Assembly (NCBI RefSeq): GCF_900169075.1
Contig: NZ_LT827015.1
Coordinates: 3,178,158 to 3,242,157, forward strand
Source: Chryseobacterium phocaeense
GTDB taxonomy: Bacteria; Bacteroidota; Bacteroidia; Flavobacteriales; Weeksellaceae
Length of the DNA stretch: 64,000 bases
Direction of reading: 5' to 3'
Every line of letters starts with the position of its first letter. Within the stretch, counting starts at the first letter, position 1. Positions 18,069-25,885 of this stretch are shown here, one piece after another. Below the pieces are notes generated by a model. The model saw only the letters and a list, made by a program, of their open reading frames with translations. It ran no database searches and was not told the DNA's origin. The position numbers and the translations under genes are program-made.

Positions 18069-18632
18069 ATGAATAAAGTAATCATATTTTCAGCACCATC
18101 CGGAAGCGGAAAAACTACATTGGTAAAACATGCGCTGGAAACATTTCCTGAACTGGCATTTTCCATCTCCTGCACCACAAGACAGCCCAGAGGAAGTGAA
18201 ATGCATGCTGTGGACTATCATTTTCTGAGTCCTGATGAATTCAGACAGAAAATAGCAGAAGACGCTTTTGTAGAATATGAAGAAGTGTATACTGACAAAT
18301 ATTACGGGACTTTAAAATCTGAAGTGGAAAAAATCTGGAATCAGGAAAAAGTGGTGATCTTTGATGTGGATGTGAAAGGAGGAATTTCTTTAAAAAAATA
18401 TTTTGGAGAAAAAGCCCTTTCTATTTTCATTGAACCGCCTTCCATTGAAGAATTGGAACGAAGATTGATCTCCAGAAACACGGATGATGCGGAAACCATC
18501 AAAACCCGTGTAGCAAAGGCAGGAGAAGAAATGACCTTTGCAAAAGAATTTGACAGGATCGTCATCAATACCGATCTTGACGAAGCAAAAAAAGAAATAG
18601 AAAGTTTAATAAAAAAATTTATTGGGAATTAA
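18069..18632 (+). CDS. gmk: Guanylate kinase
   Basis: The protein is 187 aa. The P-loop APSGSGKT is at residues 9-16, the GMP-binding region is SISCTTRQPRGSEMHAVDYHFLS, and the lid region contains EVYTDKYYGT. The enzyme phosphorylates GMP to GDP. It is complete and of normal length, probably read with yicC upstream. Confidence 0.96.
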   Translation: MNKVIIFSAPSGSGKTTLVKHALETFPELAFSISCTTRQPRGSEMHAVDYHFLSPDEFRQKIAEDAFVEYEEVYTDKYYGTLKSEVEKIWNQEKVVIFDVDVKGGISLKKYFGEKALSIFIEPPSIEELERRLISRNTDDAETIKTRVAKAGEEMTFAKEFDRIVINTDLDEAKKEIESLIKKFIGN

Positions 18633-18751
18633 GGAATGGAAGATGGAAGTCTGAAGATGAAAGTTTTGAAAAGTTGTAATAATTCAAGCTCCCCCATCTA
18701 ACTTCTAATTTCTAACTTCTAGTTTCTGATGAAAAAAAAATTGAGGTTGAT

Positions 18752-19771
18752 ATGAGTACCGAAACATTAGAAAAAGCTAAATCTGCCATCCCTGTAAGAG
18801 GGTTTCTGGATATAAAAGATATAGCAATCCCTCAAGGAGAAGAACTGGTAAAAGCCATTCTGAAACTTAAAGAAGAAAAAAATGCGGTGATCCTTGCCCA
18901 TTATTATCAGCCGGGAGAAATTCAGGATATCGCAGATTTCCTGGGAGATTCTCTTCAGCTGGCAAGACAGGCCAAAGACACCAATGCAGACATGATTGTA
19001 TTCTGCGGGGTACATTTCATGGCAGAAGCAGCTAAAATCCTGAATCCAACGAAAAAAGTAGTGCTTCCTGATACCATGGCAGGATGCTCTCTGGCGGACG
19101 GATGCTCGGGAGAAGGCCTCAGAAAAATGCGCGAACAGCATCCCAATGCTCTGATTGCCACCTATATCAACTGCAACGCTGAAACGAAAGCAGAAAGTGA
19201 TATCATCGTAACCAGTTCCAATGCTGAAACCGTGATTGAAGCCCTACCAAAAGACAGACCTATTATTTTCGCACCGGATAAAAATCTGGGAAGATATTTA
19301 TCTAAGAAAACCGGGCGTGACATGATCCTTTGGGATGGAAGCTGCATCGTGCATGAAGCATTTTCTATGGAAAGAATTGCCCAGCAGCTTGCTGACAACC
19401 CTGATGCGAAATTAATTGCCCACCCGGAAAGTGAGGAAGCCGTTTTAAAACTGGCACACTTTATTGGCTCCACTTCAGCCCTGCTGAATTTTGTGGAGAA
19501 AGATGACTGCCAGAAATTCATTATCGCCACTGAGGAAGGTATTCTTCACGAAATGAAAAAACGTGCACCGCATAAAGAGCTTATTCCCGCCCTTGTTTTT
19601 GATGAAAGTTGTAACTGCTCGGAATGTTTCTACATGAAACGCAACACAATGGAAAAATTGTACCTATGTATGAAATATGAGCTTCCGGAAATCCTTATCG
19701 ACGAAGAGCTTCGTTTAAAAGCCCTGAAACCGATTGAAGCCATGCTGGATCTTTCAAAAAGCATAAAATAG
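18752..19771 (+). CDS. nadA: Quinolinate synthase
   Basis: The protein is 339 aa. It has the NadA pattern: AVILAHYYQPGEIQDIADFLGDSLQLA, the cysteine in MAGCSLADGC, YINCNAETKAESD, the DGSCIVHE cysteine, and the C-terminal CNCSECFYMKRN cysteine cluster that helps hold the 4Fe-4S centre. It condenses iminoaspartate with dihydroxyacetone phosphate in de novo NAD synthesis. No nadB or nadC is present in the window. A hairpin terminator follows. Confidence 0.95.
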   Translation: MSTETLEKAKSAIPVRGFLDIKDIAIPQGEELVKAILKLKEEKNAVILAHYYQPGEIQDIADFLGDSLQLARQAKDTNADMIVFCGVHFMAEAAKILNPTKKVVLPDTMAGCSLADGCSGEGLRKMREQHPNALIATYINCNAETKAESDIIVTSSNAETVIEALPKDRPIIFAPDKNLGRYLSKKTGRDMILWDGSCIVHEAFSMERIAQQLADNPDAKLIAHPESEEAVLKLAHFIGSTSALLNFVEKDDCQKFIIATEEGILHEMKKRAPHKELIPALVFDESCNCSECFYMKRNTMEKLYLCMKYELPEILIDEELRLKALKPIEAMLDLSKSIK

Positions 19772-19778
19772 CAAAAAA

Positions 19779-19811
19779 GGGGCTGCCTCAAAATGAGTCA
19801 GCCTCTTTTTA
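19779..19811. terminator. Bidirectional terminator between nadA and peptide gene
   Basis: The GGCTG.CTCA / TGAG.CAGCC hairpin with an AAA loop is flanked by an A-run on the left and a T-run on the right, lying between convergent nadA and the small peptide gene. Confidence 0.85.
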
Positions 19812-19982
19812 TTACACCATTGGTGGATAGCAGGTACCGCCAGGATTTCTCCAGCAGCCCCAAGCTCCGCCTCCACGGAAACATACATAGGCAGCTCCAC
19901 CACAAGTCTCGATCTGAAACTCTGTAAATCCGCCACTGATCTTGCTTTTTTCTTCTCTCGAAAGTCTTTTTAAATTTTTCAT
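19812..19982 (-). CDS. Bacteriocin-like peptide with GG-type leader, 56 aa
   Basis: This 56-codon frame starts MKNLKRLSREEKSKISGG. That is a double-glycine leader ending at residues 17-18, followed by a short Gly/Cys/aromatic-rich core with four Cys (27, 34, 43, 51). It matches the MKNLKKLSRE leader class seen in many Chryseobacterium bacteriocin-like peptides. The product could be processed and exported by a PCAT-type ABC transporter, but none is in this window. A second member lies 200 bp upstream on the same strand. Function is unknown; antimicrobial or signalling roles are only inferred from the leader. Confidence 0.75.
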   Translation of the reverse strand: MKNLKRLSREEKSKISGGFTEFQIETCGGAAYVCFRGGGAWGCWRNPGGTCYPPMV

Positions 19983-20140
19983 ATGTTTTAGATTTGATTA
20001 TTAAATTTTGCTGCCTCTACCTTTGATAGGCTCAACAAATATGAGCGGTAAAGTTTGAAAAACAAAACATAAACTAGCAGATGCAGCTAGATTTTGAGTA
20101 AGTGAGTCTTTTCAAATGGTTTCTGTTAATCGGCATAAAA

Positions 20141-20166
20141 AAGAGCCATCTTTACTGACAGCTCTT
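20141..20166 (-). terminator. Terminator of second bacteriocin-like gene
   Basis: The AAGAGC/GCTCTT stem is followed on the minus strand by a run of six T, 20 nt after the stop of the gene at 20187-20384. Confidence 0.75.
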
Positions 20167-20186
20167 ACCATTCTTTCTTCTCCAGA

Positions 20187-20384
20187 TTATTGAAGACATT
20201 CGGAACTCACAAAAACGCAGCTTTTGCATCGGCCAGGAAGTACATAGTAATCTTCACAAGAAAAATCATATCCTGCAGAAGTACCACCCGGACCATATCC
20301 ACCTTTAGGACATCCGTTACAGTTGGAAACAGCTCCGTTAATCATTCCTAAATCTTTTCGGGTCATTTTCTTTAAATTTTTCAT
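20187..20384 (-). CDS. Bacteriocin-like peptide, 65 aa, Cys-rich
   Basis: The 65-aa peptide starts MKNLKKMTRKDLGMINGA, a leader clearly related to that of the 56-aa peptide at 19812-19982, but with NGA where the other has SGG. The core is rich in Gly and has six Cys (SNCNGC, FSCEDYY, GRCKSC, SSEC), hinting at disulfides or other thiol modification. Each gene of the pair has its own terminator. No modification enzyme, transporter or immunity gene is recognisable nearby, so it may depend on a locus elsewhere. Confidence 0.75.
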   Translation of the reverse strand: MKNLKKMTRKDLGMINGAVSNCNGCPKGGYGPGGTSAGYDFSCEDYYVLPGRCKSCVFVSSECLQ

Positions 20385-20500
20385 AGCAATTTTATTTTAG
20401 CATCTAAATATACTTATTCTATGGATAAAAAAAGGAGTTTCACACGGAATAAATCTCAAGATTATGAATTATTAACATATTGAAATGATGACCAATTAAT

Positions 20501-20530
20501 TTTGTTGTTTCCAAATAATTTGTACATTTG
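20501..20530 (+). promoter_or_regulatory. Threonine operon promoter
   Basis: TTTG at 20501-20504, an 18-bp spacer and TACATTTG at 20523-20530 match the Bacteroidetes consensus. Transcription would begin about 20535, only a few nucleotides before the leader peptide ATG at 20542. Confidence 0.75.
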
Positions 20531-20541
20531 TCCTGTCAAGA

Positions 20542-20673
20542 ATGAACTTTCTAAGAAACATATCAGATATTTCTGCACCTGAATTACTTATTCCGGGCAT
20601 TTCTGCTGTTTCCATTTTCACGACTACAACTACAACTACAACTACAACTACAACTACAACTACTACCCCATAA
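20542..20673 (+). CDS. Threonine operon leader peptide, 43 aa
   Basis: This 43-codon ORF sits between the promoter and thrA. Codons 27-42 are 16 consecutive Thr codons (one ACG, then ACT/ACA alternating, last ACC), followed by Pro and TAA. Five Ile codons lie earlier (residues 7, 10, 17, 20, 25), which recalls the Thr/Ile composition of E. coli ThrL. Ribosome stalling in the Thr run when charged tRNA-Thr is scarce would alter folding of the downstream RNA. The stop codon lies in the loop of a small hairpin at 20664-20680. Confidence 0.8.
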   Translation: MNFLRNISDISAPELLIPGISAVSIFTTTTTTTTTTTTTTTTP

Positions 20674-20727
20674 CGGGGTATATTTTCACATATTATTTCC
20701 GTCCCGTGTACTCTTTTTTTAAAGAGT
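20664..20727 (+). promoter_or_regulatory. Attenuator-like alternative hairpins before thrA
   Basis: The GGGG at 20675-20678 can pair in two exclusive ways: with TACCCC (20664-20669) across the leader stop codon, or as ACGGGG (20673-20678) with TCCCGT (20702-20707), which is followed by a seven-T run at 20714-20720. A further hairpin ACTCTTT/AAAGAGT (20710-20727) uses the same T-run. Competition of this kind is the hallmark of leader-peptide attenuation. Which stem is the real terminator cannot be settled by eye. Confidence 0.55.
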
Positions 20728-20764
20728 AAAAATCTCATTTTTCCCAAATTCAAATAAATAACAG

Positions 20765-23215
20765 ATGAAAATCTTAAAATTCGGTGGCAGCTCTGTTGCC
20801 AACGCCCGGAATATCCTTCTGGCAGAACATATTCTTAAAAAAGAATCTTTACAGAGCAGAATTATTGTTGTAGTTTCAGCCCTTCACGGTGTAACAGACA
20901 ATCTGATCAGATCGGCTGAGTATGCTTCTTCTAAAGATGCGGCTTATATCCCGGTCATAAAAGGACTGGAAGAAAAACACCTGGAACTCGTCAAAGAACT
21001 TATCCCCATTTCAGCCCAGAGCTCCTGGCTAAGTTTCGTGAAAAAACATTTTAACGACATAGAAGATATCTACAACGGAATCTTTGTATTGGGTGAATTC
21101 ACAGACAAAATCAGAGACAGAATCACGTCATATGGCGAATTCCTTTCGTCCAATATCATCGCAGCCAGACTTCAGTATGAAGGCCTGGACTGCCTTTGGA
21201 TGAATTCCGCAGAGCAGATCAGGACAGACAGTAATTTTACCCATGCAAAAGTAGATTTTGAAGTTACTGAGAACAATATAAAGAATTTTGCAGCCAAGAA
21301 TCCAAACCAGATCATTATAGCACCCGGTTTTATTGCGAAAGACCAGAACGGAAATGCCACCACATTAGGAAGAGGCGGCTCGGATTATACGGCTGCTATT
21401 ATCGCCGCTGCTCTTTCTGCCGGAGAACTCCAAATCTGGACAGATGTCAGCGGTATGATGACTGCTGATCCGAGACTTGCTTCCCATGCAAAACCTATCC
21501 CGGAAATTTCTTACCATGAAGCGATGGAACTGTCCCATTTTGGGGCAAAAGTATTGTATCCGCCATCCATACAGCCTGTTATGGCAAAAAACATAGACTT
21601 GAAAATCAAAAACACTTTTGATCCTGATGCTCCTGGAACTCTGGTTTCTCACCACTTAAAAAAATCCATGGATGAAAACCGGGAAGCTGCGGTTGGAGTT
21701 TCCAATATGAGCCAAATTGCTCTTCTTACTCTGGAAGGCAGCGGCATGGTAGGAATTCCCGGAACTTCCGCCAGGCTTTTTCAGTGTCTCAGCAATGAAA
21801 AAATAAATGTTATCCTCATTACCCAGGGATCTTCTGAGCATTCCATTACTGTAGCCGTTGATGAAAAAGAGGTGTACCATGCGGAACAAGCGGTCAATTC
21901 TTCATTTGCAGATGATATCAAACTTCAGAGAACTGCTCCGGTAAAAATAGAAACCGGGCTTTCAATTGTCGCACTGGTAGGAGAAAATATGAAAAACAGA
22001 AGTGGGATCAGTTCGAAGATGTTCGGATGCCTGGGAAATAATGGCATTAATATCAGAGCCATTGCGCAGGGATCATCTGAAAGGAATATCAGCATTGTAA
22101 TTTCAGAAAAGGATACAAAAAAAGCGGTCAATGTTCTTCATGAAGAATTCTTTGAATCTGAAATCAAGCAGGTGCATCTTTATCTGTGCGGAACCGGAAA
22201 TGTAGGTTCAAAGCTGGTAGAGCAGATTTTTGAGCAGAATGCCTACCTTCGGGAAAACAACCTGATCAATTTAAGGATCGCAGGGCTTTCCAACAGCAGA
22301 AAAATGTTTTTTTCAGACCAGGGAATTTCTGAAAAAGATTATGACAGCTGGAGCGAAAAAGGGGTCCCGGCTTCCATTCATGGGTTTGCAGAGGAGATCA
22401 TTTCAAGAAATCTGAGGAATTCAATTTTCATTGATATCACTGCCAGTCAGGAAGTTCCGGAAATATATGAACGTCTGCTCAAAAGAAGCATCAATATTGT
22501 AGCCTGTAATAAAATTGCGGCTTCCTCAGATTTTGAAATTTATAAAACCTTAAAAAATACAGCCCGAAACCATAGCTGCCGTTTTTATTTTGAAACCAAT
22601 GTAGGCGCAGGACTTCCTGTAATCGGGACCATTAATGACCTTATCAAAAGCGGTGACAAAATCACTTCGATCCAGGCGGTATTAAGCGGAACCCTGAATT
22701 TTGTCTTCAATAATTATGACGGAAGCAGGCCGTTTTCAGAAGTCGTAGCTCAGGCGCAGAAAGAAGGTTTCACAGAACCGGATCCCCGCCTGGATCTTAC
22801 CGGAACAGATGTAGCGCGCAAGATCCTGATTTTAGCAAGGGAAGCCGGTTATCCGCTTCAGTTCGGGGATATTGAGAATCAAGGTTTCCTGCCTGAAGAA
22901 TGCCTCCAGGGAAGCGTGGAGGATTTCTATCAAAAGCTGGGCGAGTATGAAGATCACTTTAAAAAGCTGGTGGATGATGCGCAAAAAAACGGGAAGATTT
23001 TAAAATATACCGCCGAATTTAAAGATGGAAAAGCAAAAGTAGGCCTTCAGCATGTAGCACCGGACAGCGACCTGTTTCATCTGTATGGCAAAGACAATAT
23101 CGTTATTTTCAAAACCTTGAGATACTCTGAGCAGCCTCTTGTCGTAAAAGGAGCCGGTGCCGGCGCTGAAGTGACCGCCAGCGGTGTTTTTGCAGATATT
23201 ATCCGATCCGTTTAA
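20765..23215 (+). CDS. thrA: Bifunctional aspartokinase / homoserine dehydrogenase I
   Basis: The protein is 816 aa, the usual ThrA fusion length. The N-terminal aspartokinase has KFGGSSVANARN at residues 4-15 and FIAKDQNGNATTLGRGGSDYTAA. Two ACT regulatory segments follow in the middle (GVSNMSQIALLTLEGSGMVGIPG and GLSIVALVGENMKNRSGIS). The C-terminal homoserine dehydrogenase begins at the CGTGNVGSKLVEQ Rossmann motif and includes GAGLPVIGTINDL and GTLNFVFNNY. It catalyses the first and third steps of threonine synthesis and is normally feedback-inhibited by Thr. It is the first structural gene after the Thr-rich leader. Confidence 0.96.
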   Translation: MKILKFGGSSVANARNILLAEHILKKESLQSRIIVVVSALHGVTDNLIRSAEYASSKDAAYIPVIKGLEEKHLELVKELIPISAQSSWLSFVKKHFNDIEDIYNGIFVLGEFTDKIRDRITSYGEFLSSNIIAARLQYEGLDCLWMNSAEQIRTDSNFTHAKVDFEVTENNIKNFAAKNPNQIIIAPGFIAKDQNGNATTLGRGGSDYTAAIIAAALSAGELQIWTDVSGMMTADPRLASHAKPIPEISYHEAMELSHFGAKVLYPPSIQPVMAKNIDLKIKNTFDPDAPGTLVSHHLKKSMDENREAAVGVSNMSQIALLTLEGSGMVGIPGTSARLFQCLSNEKINVILITQGSSEHSITVAVDEKEVYHAEQAVNSSFADDIKLQRTAPVKIETGLSIVALVGENMKNRSGISSKMFGCLGNNGINIRAIAQGSSERNISIVISEKDTKKAVNVLHEEFFESEIKQVHLYLCGTGNVGSKLVEQIFEQNAYLRENNLINLRIAGLSNSRKMFFSDQGISEKDYDSWSEKGVPASIHGFAEEIISRNLRNSIFIDITASQEVPEIYERLLKRSINIVACNKIAASSDFEIYKTLKNTARNHSCRFYFETNVGAGLPVIGTINDLIKSGDKITSIQAVLSGTLNFVFNNYDGSRPFSEVVAQAQKEGFTEPDPRLDLTGTDVARKILILAREAGYPLQFGDIENQGFLPEECLQGSVEDFYQKLGEYEDHFKKLVDDAQKNGKILKYTAEFKDGKAKVGLQHVAPDSDLFHLYGKDNIVIFKTLRYSEQPLVVKGAGAGAEVTASGVFADIIRSV

Positions 23216-23226
23216 ATTAAAAAAAT

Positions 23227-24156
23227 ATGAAAAAAATAAAAATAAAAGTTCCGGCCACCGTTGCCAATATGGTCTGCGGATTTGATATCCTCGGAATGGC
23301 CATCCATGAACCTTATGACGAAATGGAACTGAAATTACTGGACAGTCCGGAGATTATCATTAAACATGAAGACCGGTTCGGGCTTCCGGAAGATCCGTCA
23401 AACAATGTAGCAGGTGTTGTCCTTCAACATATTCAGCAGCATTTGAAACTGGCTACGGGTTTTGAAGTAACGATCCGTAAACATATCAAGCCGGGAAGCG
23501 GGCTCGGCTCCAGTGCGGCAAGTGCCGCCGGAGCTGCTTTCGGGGCCAATGCATTACTGGGAAACATTTTATCCAAAGAGGAAATGGTTCATTTTGCGAT
23601 GTTCGGGGAGGAACTTGCTTCCGGGGTACGGCATGCAGATAATATTGCACCTTGTATTTATGGCGGAATTACCCTTGTAAAGTCCTCATCTCCTATTGAT
23701 ATTATTCCGCTGAGCACTCCGGATTTATTTGTGGCTGCCGTGCATCCGCAGGTAGAAGTCAAAACTTCAGATGCCCGACAGATCCTAAAGAAAAATATCC
23801 TGTTGAAAGACGCCATTGAACAGTGGGGAAATATTGCAGGATTAGTCACAGGAATTCTTAAAAATGATATTCCGCTGATCGGGAGAAGCCTTAATGATGT
23901 CATCATAGAACCGGTAAGAAGCATTCTGATTCCAAAATTTGAAGAAATCAAAGCTAAAAGTCTTAAGATGGGTGCGCTTGGAGGAGGAATTTCCGGCTCG
24001 GGGCCTTCCATTTTTATGCTGACTGAAAGAAAACAAGCCGCTCAGGATATTGCCCGCATGATGAAATCAGTATATGATGACATTGAGGTTGAAAGTCTTA
24101 TCTATGTATCAAAAATAAATCCTGTAGGAATCGAAATCGTAGAAAAAGAATATTAA
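23227..24156 (+). CDS. thrB: Homoserine kinase
   Basis: The protein is 309 aa and a GHMP-kinase family member. It has the N-terminal substrate loop IKVPATVANMVCGFDILGMA, the phosphate-binding motif PGSGLGSSAASAAGA, and the C-terminal GGGISGSGPSIFML. The enzyme phosphorylates homoserine for threonine synthase. It begins 11 nt after thrA and is followed 17 nt later by thrC, so the three are one transcription unit. Confidence 0.96.
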   Translation: MKKIKIKVPATVANMVCGFDILGMAIHEPYDEMELKLLDSPEIIIKHEDRFGLPEDPSNNVAGVVLQHIQQHLKLATGFEVTIRKHIKPGSGLGSSAASAAGAAFGANALLGNILSKEEMVHFAMFGEELASGVRHADNIAPCIYGGITLVKSSSPIDIIPLSTPDLFVAAVHPQVEVKTSDARQILKKNILLKDAIEQWGNIAGLVTGILKNDIPLIGRSLNDVIIEPVRSILIPKFEEIKAKSLKMGALGGGISGSGPSIFMLTERKQAAQDIARMMKSVYDDIEVESLIYVSKINPVGIEIVEKEY

Positions 24157-24173
24157 AAAGGAAATTAAAGACA

Positions 24174-25487
24174 ATGAATTATTATAATTTAAAAGATAAA
24201 GAAGAGGTTGTTGATTTCAAAACGGCCTCTATAAAAAGCCAGGGGAACCACAAAGGGTTATTTTTTCCTGAATATATTCCCAAGTTTGATGATGATTTTA
24301 TTCAAAACCTTCATTTATATTCTGACCAAGAAATCGCTTTCAGGTGTATGAAAGACTTTGCAGGCGATGAAATTCCTGAAGAAATTTTAAGGAAAATTGC
24401 TGCGGAAACCATCAGTTTTGAGATCCCTTTAAAAAAAATCAATGAAAATATTGCTGTGCTGGAGCTTTTTCACGGGCCTACTTTAGCATTTAAAGATGTG
24501 GGGGCAAGGTTTATGAGCCTCTGCCTTTCGTACTTTTTAAAAGATGAAAACAAAAAAGTAACGGTTCTTGTGGCCACTTCCGGGGATACGGGAGGAGCCG
24601 TTGCCCATGGATTTTATAATATTCCGGGCATTAACGTGGTGATTCTTTATCCTAAAAACAGAGTAAGTCCGGTTCAGGAAAAACAGCTTACGGCACTGGG
24701 TGGAAATATTTCTTCACTGGAAGTCAATGGCAGTTTTGATGATTGTCAGCGTCTTGTCAAGCAGGCCTTCGCAGATAAAAGTATTAACTCCGAATTGTTT
24801 CTCACTTCAGCCAACTCTATCAATATTGCGAGATGGCTTCCGCAGCAGATCTATTATTTATTGGCTTTAAAACATTGGCAACAGCATGAAAACACAAATC
24901 CTGTCATCTGCGTCCCGAGTGGAAATTTCGGAAATATCTGTGCGGGACTTCTGGCTCATTTCCGGGGGCTTCCCGCAGAGCATTTCATCGCAGCCTGCAA
25001 TGAGAATGATGTTGTTCCGGATTATCTGAAAACCCGGCAGTATCATCCTAAGAAAGCCTTATCCACACTTTCAAATGCTATGGACGTGGGAGATCCCAGC
25101 AATTTCACAAGAATTCTGGAACTTTTCGGGCAGCAGTTTGAGCAGCTGAAAGATATGATTTCGGGGTATTCCATTAACGATGAACTCACCTTACAGACCA
25201 TACAGGAGGTTCATAAAAAATACGGATACCTTCTGGAACCCCACGGTGCCGTAGCATATGCATCTCTGGAACAATACTTGATTGAACATCCGGGCAAAAA
25301 AGGCCTGATCCTCGGAACTGCACATCCGGTGAAATTCCCTGATGCTGTGGAGAAAGCAACAAATATTAAAGTGGAGATTCCTTCCGGATTAAAAGATCTG
25401 ATGAATACAGAGAAAAAAACTATAGAAATACATGCAGATTTTGAAGAATTAAAGCGATTTTTGCTGAATAAAAATCAGGAACAATGA
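24174..25487 (+). CDS. thrC: Threonine synthase
   Basis: The protein is 437 aa and PLP-dependent. The lysine-bearing motif is in LFHGPTLAFKDVGARFM, followed by VLVATSGDTGGAVAHGF and VICVPSGNFGNICAGLLA. It converts O-phosphohomoserine to threonine and phosphate. Its stop overlaps the start of folB by four bases (ATGA), implying translational coupling. Confidence 0.96.
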   Translation: MNYYNLKDKEEVVDFKTASIKSQGNHKGLFFPEYIPKFDDDFIQNLHLYSDQEIAFRCMKDFAGDEIPEEILRKIAAETISFEIPLKKINENIAVLELFHGPTLAFKDVGARFMSLCLSYFLKDENKKVTVLVATSGDTGGAVAHGFYNIPGINVVILYPKNRVSPVQEKQLTALGGNISSLEVNGSFDDCQRLVKQAFADKSINSELFLTSANSINIARWLPQQIYYLLALKHWQQHENTNPVICVPSGNFGNICAGLLAHFRGLPAEHFIAACNENDVVPDYLKTRQYHPKKALSTLSNAMDVGDPSNFTRILELFGQQFEQLKDMISGYSINDELTLQTIQEVHKKYGYLLEPHGAVAYASLEQYLIEHPGKKGLILGTAHPVKFPDAVEKATNIKVEIPSGLKDLMNTEKKTIEIHADFEELKRFLLNKNQEQ

Positions 25488-25855
25488 GTAAGATCTTTCT
25501 TGAAGAGGTAAAAATATATGCTTATCACGGCGTTCTTCCCGAAGAAAATATCATCGGGACTTACTATATTTTAAATGCAGAACTGCACACCGATCTCTGG
25601 AAAGCTGCAGAAACAGATGATCTGAATGACACGATCAGCTATGCAGATATTAATGCTATCCTGCATAAGGAAATGTCCATTAAATCCAAATTGCTGGAAC
25701 ACGTGGCAGGGAGAATGATCACCGGAATTCATCGCGCTTTTCCACAGATTTCGTACATTAAACTGAAGATTACGAAGACTTCCCCACCGATGCAAGGTGA
25801 AATGAAGGGCGCAAGTATTGAACTGGAAAAAAGCTTCAAACCTGATGAGCATTAA
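25484..25855 (+). CDS. folB: Dihydroneopterin aldolase
   Basis: The protein is 123 aa, the normal length of this octameric enzyme. The family marks VKIYAYHGVLPEENIIGTYY, DLNDTISYADI, KLLEHVAGRM and IKLKITKTSPPMQGEMKGASIEL include the conserved Tyr, Glu and Lys of the active site. It acts in folate synthesis, releasing glycolaldehyde from dihydroneopterin. Overlap with thrC by four bases places it in the threonine operon, so it would be read under the leader control. Confidence 0.93.
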   Translation: MSKIFLEEVKIYAYHGVLPEENIIGTYYILNAELHTDLWKAAETDDLNDTISYADINAILHKEMSIKSKLLEHVAGRMITGIHRAFPQISYIKLKITKTSPPMQGEMKGASIELEKSFKPDEH

Positions 25856-25885
25856 ATCTATTACTGACAACAAAAACATAAAGAA

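Noticed and set aside
20496..20753. 85-aa minus-strand ORF with a poly-Val run
   Set aside because: It is the antisense shadow of the threonine leader's Thr codons; the plus strand has a promoter, leader ORF and attenuator-like folding.
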